DNA of 36,290 bases from Candidatus Gemmiger excrementavium (GTDB lineage: Bacteria; Bacillota; Clostridia; Oscillospirales; Ruminococcaceae): positions 1 through 36,290 of the forward strand of contig DXBO01000141.1 of assembly GCA_019116485.1 (NCBI GenBank). Direction: 5' to 3'. A program made the translations under genes and the position numbers. Under the pieces are notes generated by a model. It was not told the DNA's origin, did not search any database, and saw nothing but the letters and a program-made list of their open reading frames with translations. This document shows positions 1-10,155 of the stretch, piece by piece (positions within the stretch are counted from its first letter, which is position 1; every line of letters starts with the position of its first letter).

Positions 1-344
1 GCTTTCGCCTCCTAATAAATTTTGTGCCTTAGGCGAGCCGATAAACCACACACGTTTCCGGGCGTTCAACTTTCTCGCATGACAAAATCCGGTGAACCGT
101 ATTCACACAGTTCTCCCGGAAAGAATCATCACAAAGTCAGTCGAACATTGGTCCGTGCCGCAGAATGCAGCGCCGTACATATCCCTTTGTTTCCGTAATT
201 CTTTCGCCCGGTTCTAAGATCGGACATACTCCGCGGAAAAACCCCTCTGCCTATTGGCGGAGGGCAACCTCCCGCATCAACGCATATCGCGGCTTGCGCA
301 GAACGCTTGTGACATTCCGCCCAAGCCTTTCGCAGCCGAGAATG

Positions 345-373
345 ATTATAGCACACGTTTCCCGGCGTTGCAA
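345..373 (-). promoter_or_regulatory. Sigma-70/A-type promoter for a gene lying left of the window
   Basis: Minus strand TTGCAA-N17-TATAAT (-35 at 368-373, -10 at 345-350), followed by about 335 nt of noncoding leader ending in TAGGAGGCGAAAGC at the window edge. Confidence 0.75.
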
Positions 374-606
374 GTGTTTTTTGGGCATTTTTCTAATTTT
401 TTTTGAAAAAATTCTGCGTTTTGCCGAAAGAAGAGGCAGTCTGTTTTCAACACACATCCCCTGCCGGTCTTTCGGCATTTTTGCAGTCTGCGGCGGCGCA
501 GACTGCGCCCGGACGCCTTTGCCCGGGCGCAGCACCAGCCTCATTTTTTATACGAATCGTATTTTGTACTTTATCTTATACGTTTTGTCTTTTTTACATG
601 CCGTTT

Positions 607-1680
607 TCAGGCAGGCAGTTCGGTCCGGTGCCAGCCGGTATCGTCCTTGACCCAGAGGACGGTCCCTTCCCAGGCCACACCTTCTTTCTGACAAGGGATG
701 ACTTCGGTGCCGGTGGCATCCAGCAGCCCCCAACCGTCACCCCGGCGCACCACGGCGTACCCGTTACGCAGATGGGCGCCGTAGACCGGCTCCTCGTCCG
801 GCTGGAAAGCATCCCGGCAAACCGGGTCGTATACGGCCTCGGTGGCCAGTTCGCCGCTGCGGTCCAGGTAGGCCCATTTGCCGCCGGTCTGCACCGGAGC
901 CAGCGCCTCGTCAAAGAACCAACCCGCCAGTTCCAGATCAGCCGGATAGAGCGCTGCGCCATCCCGGCAGATATACCACCATTGGACGGCCTGCCCGTCG
1001 CCCCGCTGGAATTCCACCAGCGAGTCGGGCCAGCCCATTTCAGGGCCGCCCTCCGGGTCCTCATGCGCCGAATATACCGGCAGGATATCCCCGAAATAGT
1101 CCCAGCAGCCTTCCTCCACAGGCACTGCCCAGGCAGGCGTCCCGCCCGTCAGATAGCGCAGCGCCGACAGGTCCACCGCCGTCGTATCCCGCCCGGGGGA
1201 ATCCAGATCATAATAGAAGCTGTGAACCGACCCGCCGTGGGCACCGCAGAGGGCGCCATCCCCCGCCGCCGTCAGTTCCTGAGACAGGGCCTCTATCTCC
1301 TCCCAATTCCTGTACACATTCCAATGCCACTGGTACAGGGCACCGCAGACCGACACCGGGCTCAGCGCTTCGCAAGGTAGCACCTCGGTGCCGTCGGCCC
1401 GCATCAGGCCCCACAGCCCGTCCCGGCTCATGGTATAGTATCCTTCGTACAGTTCCGGCGGCTGGTCATTGTTCTCGCAGACGATCATGCGGATCTCGTC
1501 GTAGTCCAGACCCGGTTCCGGCGTGGCCGTGGGCTCCGGGGTCGCTGTGGGCGCGGGTGTTGCAGCGGTTGCCGGGGTCGCCTCCGGGCCGGGCGTGGGC
1601 TGTGCCTCGCTTTGTGGCTGGGTACAGCCCGCAAGCAGCACAGCAGACAGCAGGACAGGCAACATACGTTTCATGACCAT
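607..1680 (-). CDS. WG-repeat-containing lipoprotein
   Basis: Lipobox-like N-terminus (LLSAVLLAGC), Thr/Pro linker, and repeats such as GLWGLMRADGTEVLPCE, GKWAYLDRSGELATEAVYDPV, GWGLLDATGTEVIPC typical of WG/KWG repeats. Confidence 0.8.
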   Translation of the reverse strand: MVMKRMLPVLLSAVLLAGCTQPQSEAQPTPGPEATPATAATPAPTATPEPTATPEPGLDYDEIRMIVCENNDQPPELYEGYYTMSRDGLWGLMRADGTEVLPCEALSPVSVCGALYQWHWNVYRNWEEIEALSQELTAAGDGALCGAHGGSVHSFYYDLDSPGRDTTAVDLSALRYLTGGTPAWAVPVEEGCWDYFGDILPVYSAHEDPEGGPEMGWPDSLVEFQRGDGQAVQWWYICRDGAALYPADLELAGWFFDEALAPVQTGGKWAYLDRSGELATEAVYDPVCRDAFQPDEEPVYGAHLRNGYAVVRRGDGWGLLDATGTEVIPCQKEGVAWEGTVLWVKDDTGWHRTELPA

Positions 1681-1780
1681 TCACCTCCTTGCAGGGTACA
1701 AATTGTTGTATTTTTTTCAGTATACCATAAAAGCCACACGCCGCACAGGCGGCATGTGGCTTTGTAATAAAATTTACATC

Positions 1781-3535
1781 TCAGCGTTTCTTCAGCTGTT
1801 CTTCCAGGCCCGGGCGCGGTGTGACGTAGACCGTGGTGTAGACGGTATACAGCACCATGCCGGGTTTGGCGCCGTTGGCTTTCCAGATATTTTTGACCTC
1901 GGTGGTGTCCACCGCGACTTTTGCCCCGCCGTTCTGGCTGGAATGGAGTACCGCCAGTTCGGCAGCCTCCTGCCGGGTGGTATCGGGGATGTCTTCGCCC
2001 CGGCTCATGACCACGCAGTGGCTGCCCGGCGCTTTCTGCACATGGAACCACAGGTCCTTGCCCCGGGCGGTGTGCAGGGTCAGCTTGTCGTTCTGCAGGT
2101 TGTTGCGGCCCACCAGAATCTCGAACCCATCGCTGGAGGTATAGCGCAGGAAATCAGCCGGTTTCTGCTTGCGATCCCGCTGCTTGTAGTATTTCAGGTA
2201 ACCCTGGCTTTTCAGCTCGGCCCGAATCTCGTTGAGCGCTGCCTCGCCGGGGGCGGACTCCACCTCGTACAGCACGGTGCCCAGGTACTCGATCTCGGCT
2301 TCCCCTTCCACCAGCAATTTTTCCAGCATGGCATGAGCGGTCTGCTTCTTTTTATAATCCTTGAAGTATTTCTGGGCATTCTCGTTGGGGCCCAGCCGCG
2401 GGTCCAGCCGGATGGTCACATCCTCGCCGGTGTAGTAGTTCTGCACCGTTACCTGACGGTCCCCCTTGTGCATGGCCCAGAGGTTTGCCTGTAGCAGTTC
2501 CCCGTACAGGCGCAAAGTGTCAGCCTTGGCAGACTGGGCCAGTTCCTCCCGACGGGCGGCCTGTTTGCGCAGAGCGCGGTCATGCATGTTATGAACCGCC
2601 TTATACAGTTCCCGGCTCTTTTGCCGCAGCCGCTCGGCCCGGTCCTTGGTGGCGTAGTAATCCTCCAGCATTTCGCTGTAGGTGGGGTACCGGGTCAGGA
2701 TAGCCGCCGGGCCGTACTGCCGGGGCACAAAAAAGCTGAACTCCACCGGCTTGGGGGTGCCGTCCGGCTGGGGCAGGCGCACCGCCGTGGGCGTGCCGCC
2801 CGCCGCGTGTTCCTCTTTCAGTTCGTCCAGCGCCGCGGCCAGGCGGGCACGCTGCGTTTCATCCAGGTCGCAGGCCAGGGCCGGGGTCTCCCCCAGGGCG
2901 CGGCAGACAGCCTCCCGCACCACAATGGGCCCCACGCCCGCCACCACCTTGCCCAGCGCCGAAGCCACCGGCAGGTCTTTTTCACAGGCAGCCGCCACCA
3001 GAGAGGCCGAACTGACCGCCAGAAAATCCGGGCGGTTGGGTTTGGGCGGCAGCGTGTAGGGCAGACCCGGCAGCAACTGACGGACCTCACTGTCCTCAAA
3101 ATCCACCCGTTTCAGTGCATCGATGATGCGGCCATCCTGTACCAGCACCAGGTTAGAGTAACGGCCCATCAGCTCCGCGGCCAGCGTGTTGGTGACCAGG
3201 TCCCCCATCTCGTTGGTGCAGCGGAAATCAAAGTAGACGATGCGGTCCCCTTCCTCCCGGCGCAGGTCAATGAGCCGCCCGCCGGTGAGGTGTTTGCGCA
3301 GCAGCATACAGAAACCCGGAGGCGTCAGGGGATTTTCAAAGGATTCTTTGGTCAGGCAGACCCGGGCCGACCCGCTGCGGGCCGACAGCAGCAGACGGTG
3401 GGTGTCGGTGCGGGTGCGCAGCGTCACCAGTACCTCGTCGCGGGTGGGTTCAAAAATCTTGTCGATCTTGGCGTCCAGCAGCGTGGCTCTCAATTCATCA
3501 GCAACCAGCGCCAGCGTGGCGGCATCCAGAGACAT
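1781..3535 (-). CDS. rqcH: NFACT family protein (RqcH, Rqc2 homolog / fibronectin-binding-like)
   Basis: N-terminal MSLDAATLALVADELRATLLDAKIDKIFEP and C-terminal GFEILVGRNNLQNDKLT...ARGKDLWFHVQKAPGSHCVV (NFACT-R) motifs. Confidence 0.92.
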   Translation of the reverse strand: MSLDAATLALVADELRATLLDAKIDKIFEPTRDEVLVTLRTRTDTHRLLLSARSGSARVCLTKESFENPLTPPGFCMLLRKHLTGGRLIDLRREEGDRIVYFDFRCTNEMGDLVTNTLAAELMGRYSNLVLVQDGRIIDALKRVDFEDSEVRQLLPGLPYTLPPKPNRPDFLAVSSASLVAAACEKDLPVASALGKVVAGVGPIVVREAVCRALGETPALACDLDETQRARLAAALDELKEEHAAGGTPTAVRLPQPDGTPKPVEFSFFVPRQYGPAAILTRYPTYSEMLEDYYATKDRAERLRQKSRELYKAVHNMHDRALRKQAARREELAQSAKADTLRLYGELLQANLWAMHKGDRQVTVQNYYTGEDVTIRLDPRLGPNENAQKYFKDYKKKQTAHAMLEKLLVEGEAEIEYLGTVLYEVESAPGEAALNEIRAELKSQGYLKYYKQRDRKQKPADFLRYTSSDGFEILVGRNNLQNDKLTLHTARGKDLWFHVQKAPGSHCVVMSRGEDIPDTTRQEAAELAVLHSSQNGGAKVAVDTTEVKNIWKANGAKPGMVLYTVYTTVYVTPRPGLEEQLKKR

Positions 3536-3551
3536 AGCAAATACTCCTTGC

Positions 3552-4310
3552 TCAACAATTCAGATAGGTATAGGGGTCAGTGTCGGCAGCGGCGTGGCGC
3601 ACTTCCAGTTGGGGGAAAGCCTGGTGCAGCCGCCCGGCCAGCACATCGGCAATGCCCTGCTCAGTACCCCAGTGACCGGCCACCACCAGCCCCACGCCCT
3701 TCTGCTTTGCCAGCAGGGCAATGTGATGAGCCGCTTCGCCGGTAACCAGGCAGTCGGCGCCTTCGTCAATAGCTTCCTGCAGATAACTGCCGCCCCCGCC
3801 GCTGACTTCCGCCAGACAGGTGACGGGCTTGCCGCTGTCCACAAACTTGACGCCGCTGTGCAGCGTGTCGGCGCAGAATCTGGCGATGGCCGCCGTGGTG
3901 GTGGGCTGTACCGTGCCGATGCGGCCGCAGTTCTCGGCAAAATTGCGGCGGCCTTCCCGGGCGATGCCCAGGGTATCGGCCAGCAGGTCGTTGACACCGC
4001 CCTCGGCTGCATCCAGGTTGGTGTGCATGCAGATGCCCGAGATACCCTTTTGCAGCAGCAGGGCGGGCACATCCTGGGCCGTGATGCGCTTGATGGGATC
4101 AAAGATCACCGGGTGATGACTGACGATCAGCTGACAGCCAGCCGCGGCGGCTTCTTGCACCACATCTGCTGTGATATCCAGCGCGGTAAGTATCTTGTCC
4201 ACCGGGCGGCCCGCATCCACCAGCAGACCCACATTATCCCAGCTGCAGGCCAGTTCCGGCGGCGCAAAGGCTTTCAGTTCCTGCAAAATTTCCTGTACAG
4301 TCACAGACAT
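3552..4310 (-). CDS. Nif3-like dinuclear metal center hexameric protein
   Basis: MSVTVQEILQELKAFAPPELACSWDNVGLLVDAG...ISHHPVIFDPIK-type motif; start moved inward from the tracked ORF. Confidence 0.9.
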   Translation of the reverse strand: MSVTVQEILQELKAFAPPELACSWDNVGLLVDAGRPVDKILTALDITADVVQEAAAAGCQLIVSHHPVIFDPIKRITAQDVPALLLQKGISGICMHTNLDAAEGGVNDLLADTLGIAREGRRNFAENCGRIGTVQPTTTAAIARFCADTLHSGVKFVDSGKPVTCLAEVSGGGGSYLQEAIDEGADCLVTGEAAHHIALLAKQKGVGLVVAGHWGTEQGIADVLAGRLHQAFPQLEVRHAAADTDPYTYLNC

Positions 4311-4960
4311 GCGCGTTTCTCCAATTCTTGTATCAGGGCGTCCACCCCGTCGGCTTCGGGGCCGGGAGGCAGGCCCCGGCGATATTTTTTCAATTTCACG
4401 TTCTGCTGGGCGCAGTAAGCGGCGAACCCGGGCTGTCCCTCGGTTTTGCCGCACAGGCATTCCAGCCCGTCGGGTTCATGTTCCGCAGCGGCATAACGGG
4501 CGTTCATCACCGCGTACCACCGCCCCGCCGCCTGGCAGAGGGTCTCCCCCGTTAGGGCAAAGCCTCGCCGGGCCAGCCAGCGGCGCAGGACGCTGTGTTT
4601 GGTGGCGGGCACCAGCACCAGATTGTACCGGGCATCGAACACCCAGGGGGCAGCCTCCAGGATTTCGATGATGGTTTCAGCCCCCATACCGGCGATGACG
4701 ATATCCTCCACCTCGCCGGGGGCCACCACCGAGAGACCGCTGCCCAGGCGGCACTGCACCTTGTCCCCAAAAGGGGCACAGCGACGGCGGGCTTTGTCCA
4801 GCGGGTCAGGGCGAAGATCACACGCCAAAACAAGCGGGCAGCGACCGCTGCCCGCCAGTGCGGCGCTTAATTTGCCGTGGTCGCAGCCGATGTCCGCCGC
4901 CGCACGCCCCGGCCTTACATAGGCAAAGGCTGCGGCCAGGCGGGCATCCAGCTGCGGCAC
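4301..4960 (-). CDS. trmK: tRNA (adenine(22)-N(1))-methyltransferase TrmK family
   Basis: LDARLAAAFAYVRPGRAAADIGCDHGKLSAAL SAM-binding motif and VIAGMGAETIIEIL; likely GTG start just after the DUF1858 stop; adjacency to Nif3-like gene is conserved in Firmicutes. Confidence 0.88.
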   Translation of the reverse strand: MPQLDARLAAAFAYVRPGRAAADIGCDHGKLSAALAGSGRCPLVLACDLRPDPLDKARRRCAPFGDKVQCRLGSGLSVVAPGEVEDIVIAGMGAETIIEILEAAPWVFDARYNLVLVPATKHSVLRRWLARRGFALTGETLCQAAGRWYAVMNARYAAAEHEPDGLECLCGKTEGQPGFAAYCAQQNVKLKKYRRGLPPGPEADGVDALIQELEKRACL

Positions 4961-4961
4961 A

Positions 4962-5168
4962 TTACTGTTTCGCAAAGTAGTCGTTGAGCTGGGCCACCAG
5001 GGCGTCGGCGTCCACGCCATGGACGGCACAGGCCTGTTCCACCGTCTCGCCATGGGCAGCCATGCAGCCCAGGCAGTGCATACCGGTGGCCAGGAAGATG
5101 GGCACGCAGCCCTGGGCGGGGTCGTTGTTGAGGATTTCGGCAATGATGGTATCTTTCGTAACAGTCAT
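4962..5168 (-). CDS. DUF1858 domain-containing protein
   Basis: 68 aa, MTVTKDTIIAEILNNDPAQGCVPIFLATGMHCLGCMAAHGETVEQACAVHG; CxxC-type motif. Confidence 0.88.
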   Translation of the reverse strand: MTVTKDTIIAEILNNDPAQGCVPIFLATGMHCLGCMAAHGETVEQACAVHGVDADALVAQLNDYFAKQ

Positions 5169-5197
5169 GGGAAATGTTCCTTTCTGGTTTTACTATT

Positions 5198-7465
5198 TTA
5201 TGAAACCGGCTGCCAGGATGCGTAAAGCGCGAATCCCTGCAGCTGGGTCAACAAGGTGAACAGCGCCACGGCAAGTGCGGCCCCATGGGCAGCCCTGCGG
5301 CGCATAGTGACGCAGCGGTTGTTATGGACCAGCAACAGCGCCAGCGGCAGCACAGGCAGCAGATAGCGCCCCTGCAAACCAAACAGGGTCTGGTAATTGA
5401 TAGGCGTCCAGTTGAGCGCCGCCGCCAGTACGGCCAGTACCACACAAGCCAGGATGACGCCGATGCCCCGGGCCGTGGAACGGCCCAGCAACGGCGGTTC
5501 TTCCGCCGTGGGCAGTGCCGCCGCCAACAGCGCCAGCAGCAGCCCGATGCCCAACAGCCAGCTGACATCGATGCGGTAGACGATGGGTTCGCCCAGGGTG
5601 GTGCCCAGCAGCCCCTGCAGCCACAGGCCGCCCTGCTCGGGCAGGGTGCGCAGCAGCAGTTTGAGGGTAGCGGGCAGGTTGCGGCAGATATACCCGAAGG
5701 AGAAAGTCCACACCGAGTCACCGTTGGGATAGACTTCCAGCAGCTGGTCGGGGGTCAGGCCGCCGCCCATACGGGACAGCAGGAACATGCCCCCCACAAT
5801 GCCCAGCACCACCGCCGCCCCGGCACCGCGCCAGAACCAGCGGCGCCCTGCCGGCGTGCGGGAAACTTTGCCGTACAGCCACAGCGCCAGCACCAACACC
5901 GCTGCCAGGACCACACCGCCCACGGCCACCAGGGCCATGTTCATATCCCGGGCGGCGTAGGCCAGGGCGTCGGCATTGGCCGCCGTCCACAGCAGGGCGG
6001 CCAGCACCAGCACCGCCGCCTGCACCAGACGGCCTGGCCGGACTTTCCAGCGGGCCAACGCTATGGCAGGCATTGCCGGGGCGTTGCGCGGGTCCAGATG
6101 TTCCGGCGGGATCGCCAGGCAAAGCAGCACCACCGGCAGATAGATGGCCTTGGCGGGTGCCACGGCAGCCCCCGTCAACACCAGCAGCACCAGCTGCCAG
6201 CGGACGGCGGCGCGCTCCCGCAATGCCATGCACAGGGCCGTGTACAAGAATGCCGTTCCCAGCACCCCGGCATCAGGGGAAAGGCTGCCCGCCAGCTGCA
6301 GCGGCATGGGCAGCAGTGCCACGCAGGTGAACAACCCCCGCAGCGACGCCGGAGCCAGGGCTACCGCCGCCGTGACCAGCACCAGATACAGCAGCAGATT
6401 GGCCGTGCGGCCATAGCCCAGCATGGTGTAGAAGTTGCCCCCCCGGCTGCGGGCCAGCAGGATACCTGCCGCCTGGGCCCAGTAGTTGCCGCTGCCCTGC
6501 CCGGCGTCAGCCTCGCTGACCACTGTCAGCTCGTTGGGGCCGCCGGTTTCATTGCGGCGGGCCTGCTCCTGGGCTTTCAGGGCAAACAGACCGATTTTCC
6601 CGGTCTTGGTGGCAAAATGCGGGGCGTCACATTCCCGCACCAGCAGCTTGCCGTTCTCATCGGCGGTTTGCTGCCCGCTCCAGGTCCCGGCCAGTTCATA
6701 GGCTGCTGCCAGATGGGTATATTCGTCAGGAGCCACCAGGGCCGGGGTGACGCGCACAAAGCACAGTCCCAGCAGCAGCCCTGCCACTGCCGTCAGCAAC
6801 GCCAACGGTGCCTGCAGGCCCGCCAGCAGCACAGCGGCAAATGCCGCTGCCGCCAGGGGCAGCGCCAGTTCCCGTGCCAACAGGGCAGGCCACTGGCCGG
6901 AGTAATCCGCCACACACTGGACCGCCAGGGTGGCGTTCAGTGGTGTGCCGCCGGCCTCGCCGCTGCACAGCGGCATTCCCTCCACCTCGGCCTCGCTGGC
7001 CCACAGCCCCAGCGGCCCCTCCCAGGGGACCGCGTTGTACAGATGGACGGTCAGCGTTTCGTCCCCGGTGGCGGTGTAGGGGTTCTCGGTGGTGAATTCG
7101 GTAAAGGTATCGTCGAAGATGTTGAGGAAGTTGCCCGCCGCCTGGGCGATACATGTGCCCTCGGCGTTATAGACATCCACCATGACCATGCCGGCCTTGT
7201 ACAGCTGGCCGTGGGTGCTGAACTTGAGGCGGACCCCGTAAAAGGATTCCCCTGCTTTCAGCGGGATGGACTGGGTCAGCCCTTCCTCCGGCAAGTCGAT
7301 GATCTGGCTGTACTCATCATTGATGATCTCATAGACTGGCTGGCCGCCCAGGCGTTCCTGCAGGTCGTAGCCGACCCAGCGGCAAAGCAGCCACACAGCC
7401 GCCGCGGCCAGCAACGCCGCCAGCAGGCTGAAAAGCGCCCGGCGGGCGCGGGGTAGGTTGGGCAT
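5198..7465 (-). CDS. Polytopic membrane protein, DUF2142-like
   Basis: Many TM segments; APDEYTHLAAAYELAG motif and overall layout typical of DUF2142 family; start at MPNLPRARRAL. Confidence 0.75.
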   Translation of the reverse strand: MPNLPRARRALFSLLAALLAAAAVWLLCRWVGYDLQERLGGQPVYEIINDEYSQIIDLPEEGLTQSIPLKAGESFYGVRLKFSTHGQLYKAGMVMVDVYNAEGTCIAQAAGNFLNIFDDTFTEFTTENPYTATGDETLTVHLYNAVPWEGPLGLWASEAEVEGMPLCSGEAGGTPLNATLAVQCVADYSGQWPALLARELALPLAAAAFAAVLLAGLQAPLALLTAVAGLLLGLCFVRVTPALVAPDEYTHLAAAYELAGTWSGQQTADENGKLLVRECDAPHFATKTGKIGLFALKAQEQARRNETGGPNELTVVSEADAGQGSGNYWAQAAGILLARSRGGNFYTMLGYGRTANLLLYLVLVTAAVALAPASLRGLFTCVALLPMPLQLAGSLSPDAGVLGTAFLYTALCMALRERAAVRWQLVLLVLTGAAVAPAKAIYLPVVLLCLAIPPEHLDPRNAPAMPAIALARWKVRPGRLVQAAVLVLAALLWTAANADALAYAARDMNMALVAVGGVVLAAVLVLALWLYGKVSRTPAGRRWFWRGAGAAVVLGIVGGMFLLSRMGGGLTPDQLLEVYPNGDSVWTFSFGYICRNLPATLKLLLRTLPEQGGLWLQGLLGTTLGEPIVYRIDVSWLLGIGLLLALLAAALPTAEEPPLLGRSTARGIGVILACVVLAVLAAALNWTPINYQTLFGLQGRYLLPVLPLALLLVHNNRCVTMRRRAAHGAALAVALFTLLTQLQGFALYASWQPVS

Positions 7466-7540
7466 AACATCGCCGCCTTTCTGACAAGATGGACCGGGGC
7501 CGCTGTTATTATACCGCAACAGAGCAAAAAGCGCAAATGA

Positions 7541-8977
7541 TTACTGCCGCCGGTAGAGATACCAGGTCACGGGCCCTTCGCCCCCGTCGTAGCTGCACTG
7601 GTCGATGCAGGTGTAGCCAGGGAACCGCACCCCCAGGTCGTCCACCAGCGCCACGATGTAACTCACCCGGGCATTTTCCAGCAGAGTGTTTTGTTCCTCC
7701 CACTGACCTTCCAGCGGCATGTTGGTCACGCAGAAATACCGGCAGGGCGGCAACAGGCCGCTGGCCGTATAAAAGCCGCCGTCCAGCGTTCCGTAGTTCA
7801 GCAGGCCGTCGCCGTGGTCCACGGCGATGGTGCGGGCAAAGCGCAGCTGAGGCAGCGTCTGGGCATCCCGTCCGCGCAGGGCCCGGTTGGGGCTGAGCAG
7901 TGCACACCACACCGCCGCAGCGGCCAACGCTTCCCAGGGCATAGCCCGCCGGGCAAGCGCGGGCATTCGGCCGGGCAGGGCCAAAGCGGCCAGCGGGGCC
8001 AACCCCAGAGGGGCAAACACCGCCAACACCAGCCCATAGTAGACAAGATACCCGCCCATCAAGCTGGTAAGGGCCAGCCCGGCTGCCAGGGCCGCCACCG
8101 ACGCCGCCGCGGCACGGCGGTGGGACGCAAAGGCCCAGGCCAAAAACAGCGCCAGCAGCCCAGCGGCGGGCAGACTGTCCCGCACAGCCCACCACAGGTG
8201 CCGGGCAAGCGCCGCCAGACCGCCCCGCTCCCCTGCGTACAGAAAAAGATTGTCGTAGAAATAAGCAGTGAACCAGTCCCCCAGCGCCCCATGGAGGCCA
8301 AAGTAAACCACCCACGGCAGCGTGGCCAGTGCCATGCCGCCCAGGTAGACCCCGCAGCTTTGCGCCAGTTGCCGGTGCAGGCCCCGGTGCCAGTAGGCCG
8401 CTGCCAACACCAGCACCCATGCAAGATAAAAGCCCAGCACCGTATATTTGAGCCACAAAGCACACCCTGCCAGCAAGCCGTGGCAAAACACCTGCCGCAG
8501 CGGCATGGGGCGGGGGTTTTGCACTTGAACCAGCAGGCCGTACAGTGCCGCCGCCAGCAGAGGCAGCAGCAGTTCCTCAGCGCTGCCGCCGTGGGAAAAA
8601 GCCCGGCTGGCGGCGATGGCCGCCGCCGGGACCGCCGCCCAGGCCGGGTGCAGGGGCTTGCACAAAAGCCGTTCCGCCGTACTCAGGCCAAGCGAGAGAA
8701 ACGCCGCAAATGCCCCGATCTCCACCGCAAAAACGCCGGCAAAACCGGTGGCATCCAGCAGCGTACCGATACCGTAGACAAGATAGAGCAGCGGGCCCTT
8801 GTGGTCGAAGACATCCCGGTAGAGCACCTTGCCCTGCATCATGGACTTGCCCATGGTAAAAAAGATGTTGGCGTCCATCCAGTCGTTGAAGCCGTAGAGC
8901 GGCGAGCACTTGCTGCACAGCGCCAGCACGGCAGCGGCGATGACCACACACCACAGCGCCCGTTTGCCTTTTTCCAT
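7541..8977 (-). CDS. Polytopic membrane protein, glycosyltransferase family 39/PMT-like
   Basis: Multiple TM segments; NDWMDANIFFTMGKSMMQGKVLYRDVFDHKGPLLYLVYGIG is typical of GT39-like integral membrane proteins. Confidence 0.7.
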   Translation of the reverse strand: MEKGKRALWCVVIAAAVLALCSKCSPLYGFNDWMDANIFFTMGKSMMQGKVLYRDVFDHKGPLLYLVYGIGTLLDATGFAGVFAVEIGAFAAFLSLGLSTAERLLCKPLHPAWAAVPAAAIAASRAFSHGGSAEELLLPLLAAALYGLLVQVQNPRPMPLRQVFCHGLLAGCALWLKYTVLGFYLAWVLVLAAAYWHRGLHRQLAQSCGVYLGGMALATLPWVVYFGLHGALGDWFTAYFYDNLFLYAGERGGLAALARHLWWAVRDSLPAAGLLALFLAWAFASHRRAAAASVAALAAGLALTSLMGGYLVYYGLVLAVFAPLGLAPLAALALPGRMPALARRAMPWEALAAAAVWCALLSPNRALRGRDAQTLPQLRFARTIAVDHGDGLLNYGTLDGGFYTASGLLPPCRYFCVTNMPLEGQWEEQNTLLENARVSYIVALVDDLGVRFPGYTCIDQCSYDGGEGPVTWYLYRRQ

Positions 8978-9071
8978 GCGGTCACCCCCGTACAACAAAC
9001 CGCGCCCCAGTCAAACCGACCGGGGCGCGGAGTGGAAATTCAAACTCGTGTTACACGTTTATACGCGCAAA

Positions 9072-9350
9072 TCAGCCGTTCTCTTTCATCTTGGCGAAGC
9101 ACTCGCTGCAGTAGACCGGGCGGTCCTCACGGGGCTGGAAGGGAACCTTGCAGGCTTTGCCGCAGCTGGCACAGACGGCGTCGAACATCTGGCGCTCACC
9201 GCGGGTGGCGTTCTTGCGGGCGTCGCGGCAGGGCTTGCAGCGCTGGGGCTGGTTCTCGAAACCACGGCTGGCGTAGAACTCCTGCTCGCCGGCGGTCCAG
9301 ACGAACTCCTTGCCGCAATCCTTGCATACCAAAGTCTTGTCTTCGAACAT
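9072..9350 (-). CDS. Zinc-ribbon domain protein
   Basis: MFEDKTLVCKDCGKEFVWTAGEQEFYASRG...CKPCRDARK...CASCGKACKVPF...VYCSECF, paired CxxC motifs. Confidence 0.88.
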   Translation of the reverse strand: MFEDKTLVCKDCGKEFVWTAGEQEFYASRGFENQPQRCKPCRDARKNATRGERQMFDAVCASCGKACKVPFQPREDRPVYCSECFAKMKENG

Positions 9351-9488
9351 AATGGGTATCTCCTCTGTTTGTATTTGCCCGCGGAAGAATCTAAACCAAC
9401 GCATATGGAATGGACCAACGAACTGATTTTAGGCGCTACTGGGGGCAGGTTGATATATGACCAGGCAACTGCCTGAATCCAAAAAAGG

Positions 9489-10034
9489 TCACTCGCCGCG
9501 CAGTTTGCGGCGGGCGCGGGCCAGCGCATTGGCCACGGCTTTGGGCGTAGTGCCCAGGGCCTGGGCTGTCTGGGAGGCCGGCTGACCGTGCAGACTGGCA
9601 ATGAGTACGCGGCGCTCCATCACCGAAAGATCGGTGCGCATGCGCTGCAGGGTATCGGCATAACGTTCCCCCGCAATGGCCAGTTCCTCCGGCCCGGGCT
9701 GGGGAATTTGTTCGGCGTCAGGCAGCGGTACGCTGAAGTTCAGCGGCGCGTGCTTCTTGCGCAGGGCTGCCCGCTGGGCGTCCTGCTGGGCGTGGTGGAT
9801 ACAGGCGGCGGCATAGGCCGCAAAAGGCGTGCCGGCAGCGGCGTTGTAACCGCGTACCGCCTGGAACAGACCGATCAGCCCTTCCTGCACGGCATCCTCA
9901 AAATCCAGGCCGGGCGCCCTGCAGGCGGCGGCCCCTTTGCGGATGGCCGGCATCATACGGGCAATCAGGGCGGCCAGGGCCGCTTCGTCCCCCTGCTGGG
10001 CGCATGCCAGCAGTTCCTCGTTGATTTTCTGCAT
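9489..10034 (-). CDS. RNA polymerase sigma-70 family factor
   Basis: Region 2 (GLDFEDAVQEGLIGLFQAVRGYNAAAGTPFAAYAAACI) and region 4-like HTH (QPASQTAQALGTTPKAVANALARARRKL). Confidence 0.85.
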   Translation of the reverse strand: MQKINEELLACAQQGDEAALAALIARMMPAIRKGAAACRAPGLDFEDAVQEGLIGLFQAVRGYNAAAGTPFAAYAAACIHHAQQDAQRAALRKKHAPLNFSVPLPDAEQIPQPGPEELAIAGERYADTLQRMRTDLSVMERRVLIASLHGQPASQTAQALGTTPKAVANALARARRKLRGE

Positions 10035-10071
10035 GCAAAAATCTCCACCGGCGCCGATGCGAACACCTTTA

Positions 10072-10100
10072 TAATAGCTGTAATGGCAGCATTTGTCAAC
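10072..10100 (-). promoter_or_regulatory. Promoter for the sigma factor gene
   Basis: Minus strand TTGACA-N17-TATTAT. Confidence 0.6.
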
Positions 10101-10155
10101 ATTTTTTTATGCAGCTTGCCAAAGCCTTTGCCGCCCATTTTGTGCAAACCGGGCC

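Noticed and set aside
5285-7456. 723-aa plus-strand ORF
   Set aside because: Gln/Arg/Gly-rich antisense shadow of the DUF2142-like gene; no family motifs, no SD; high GC produces long spurious frames.
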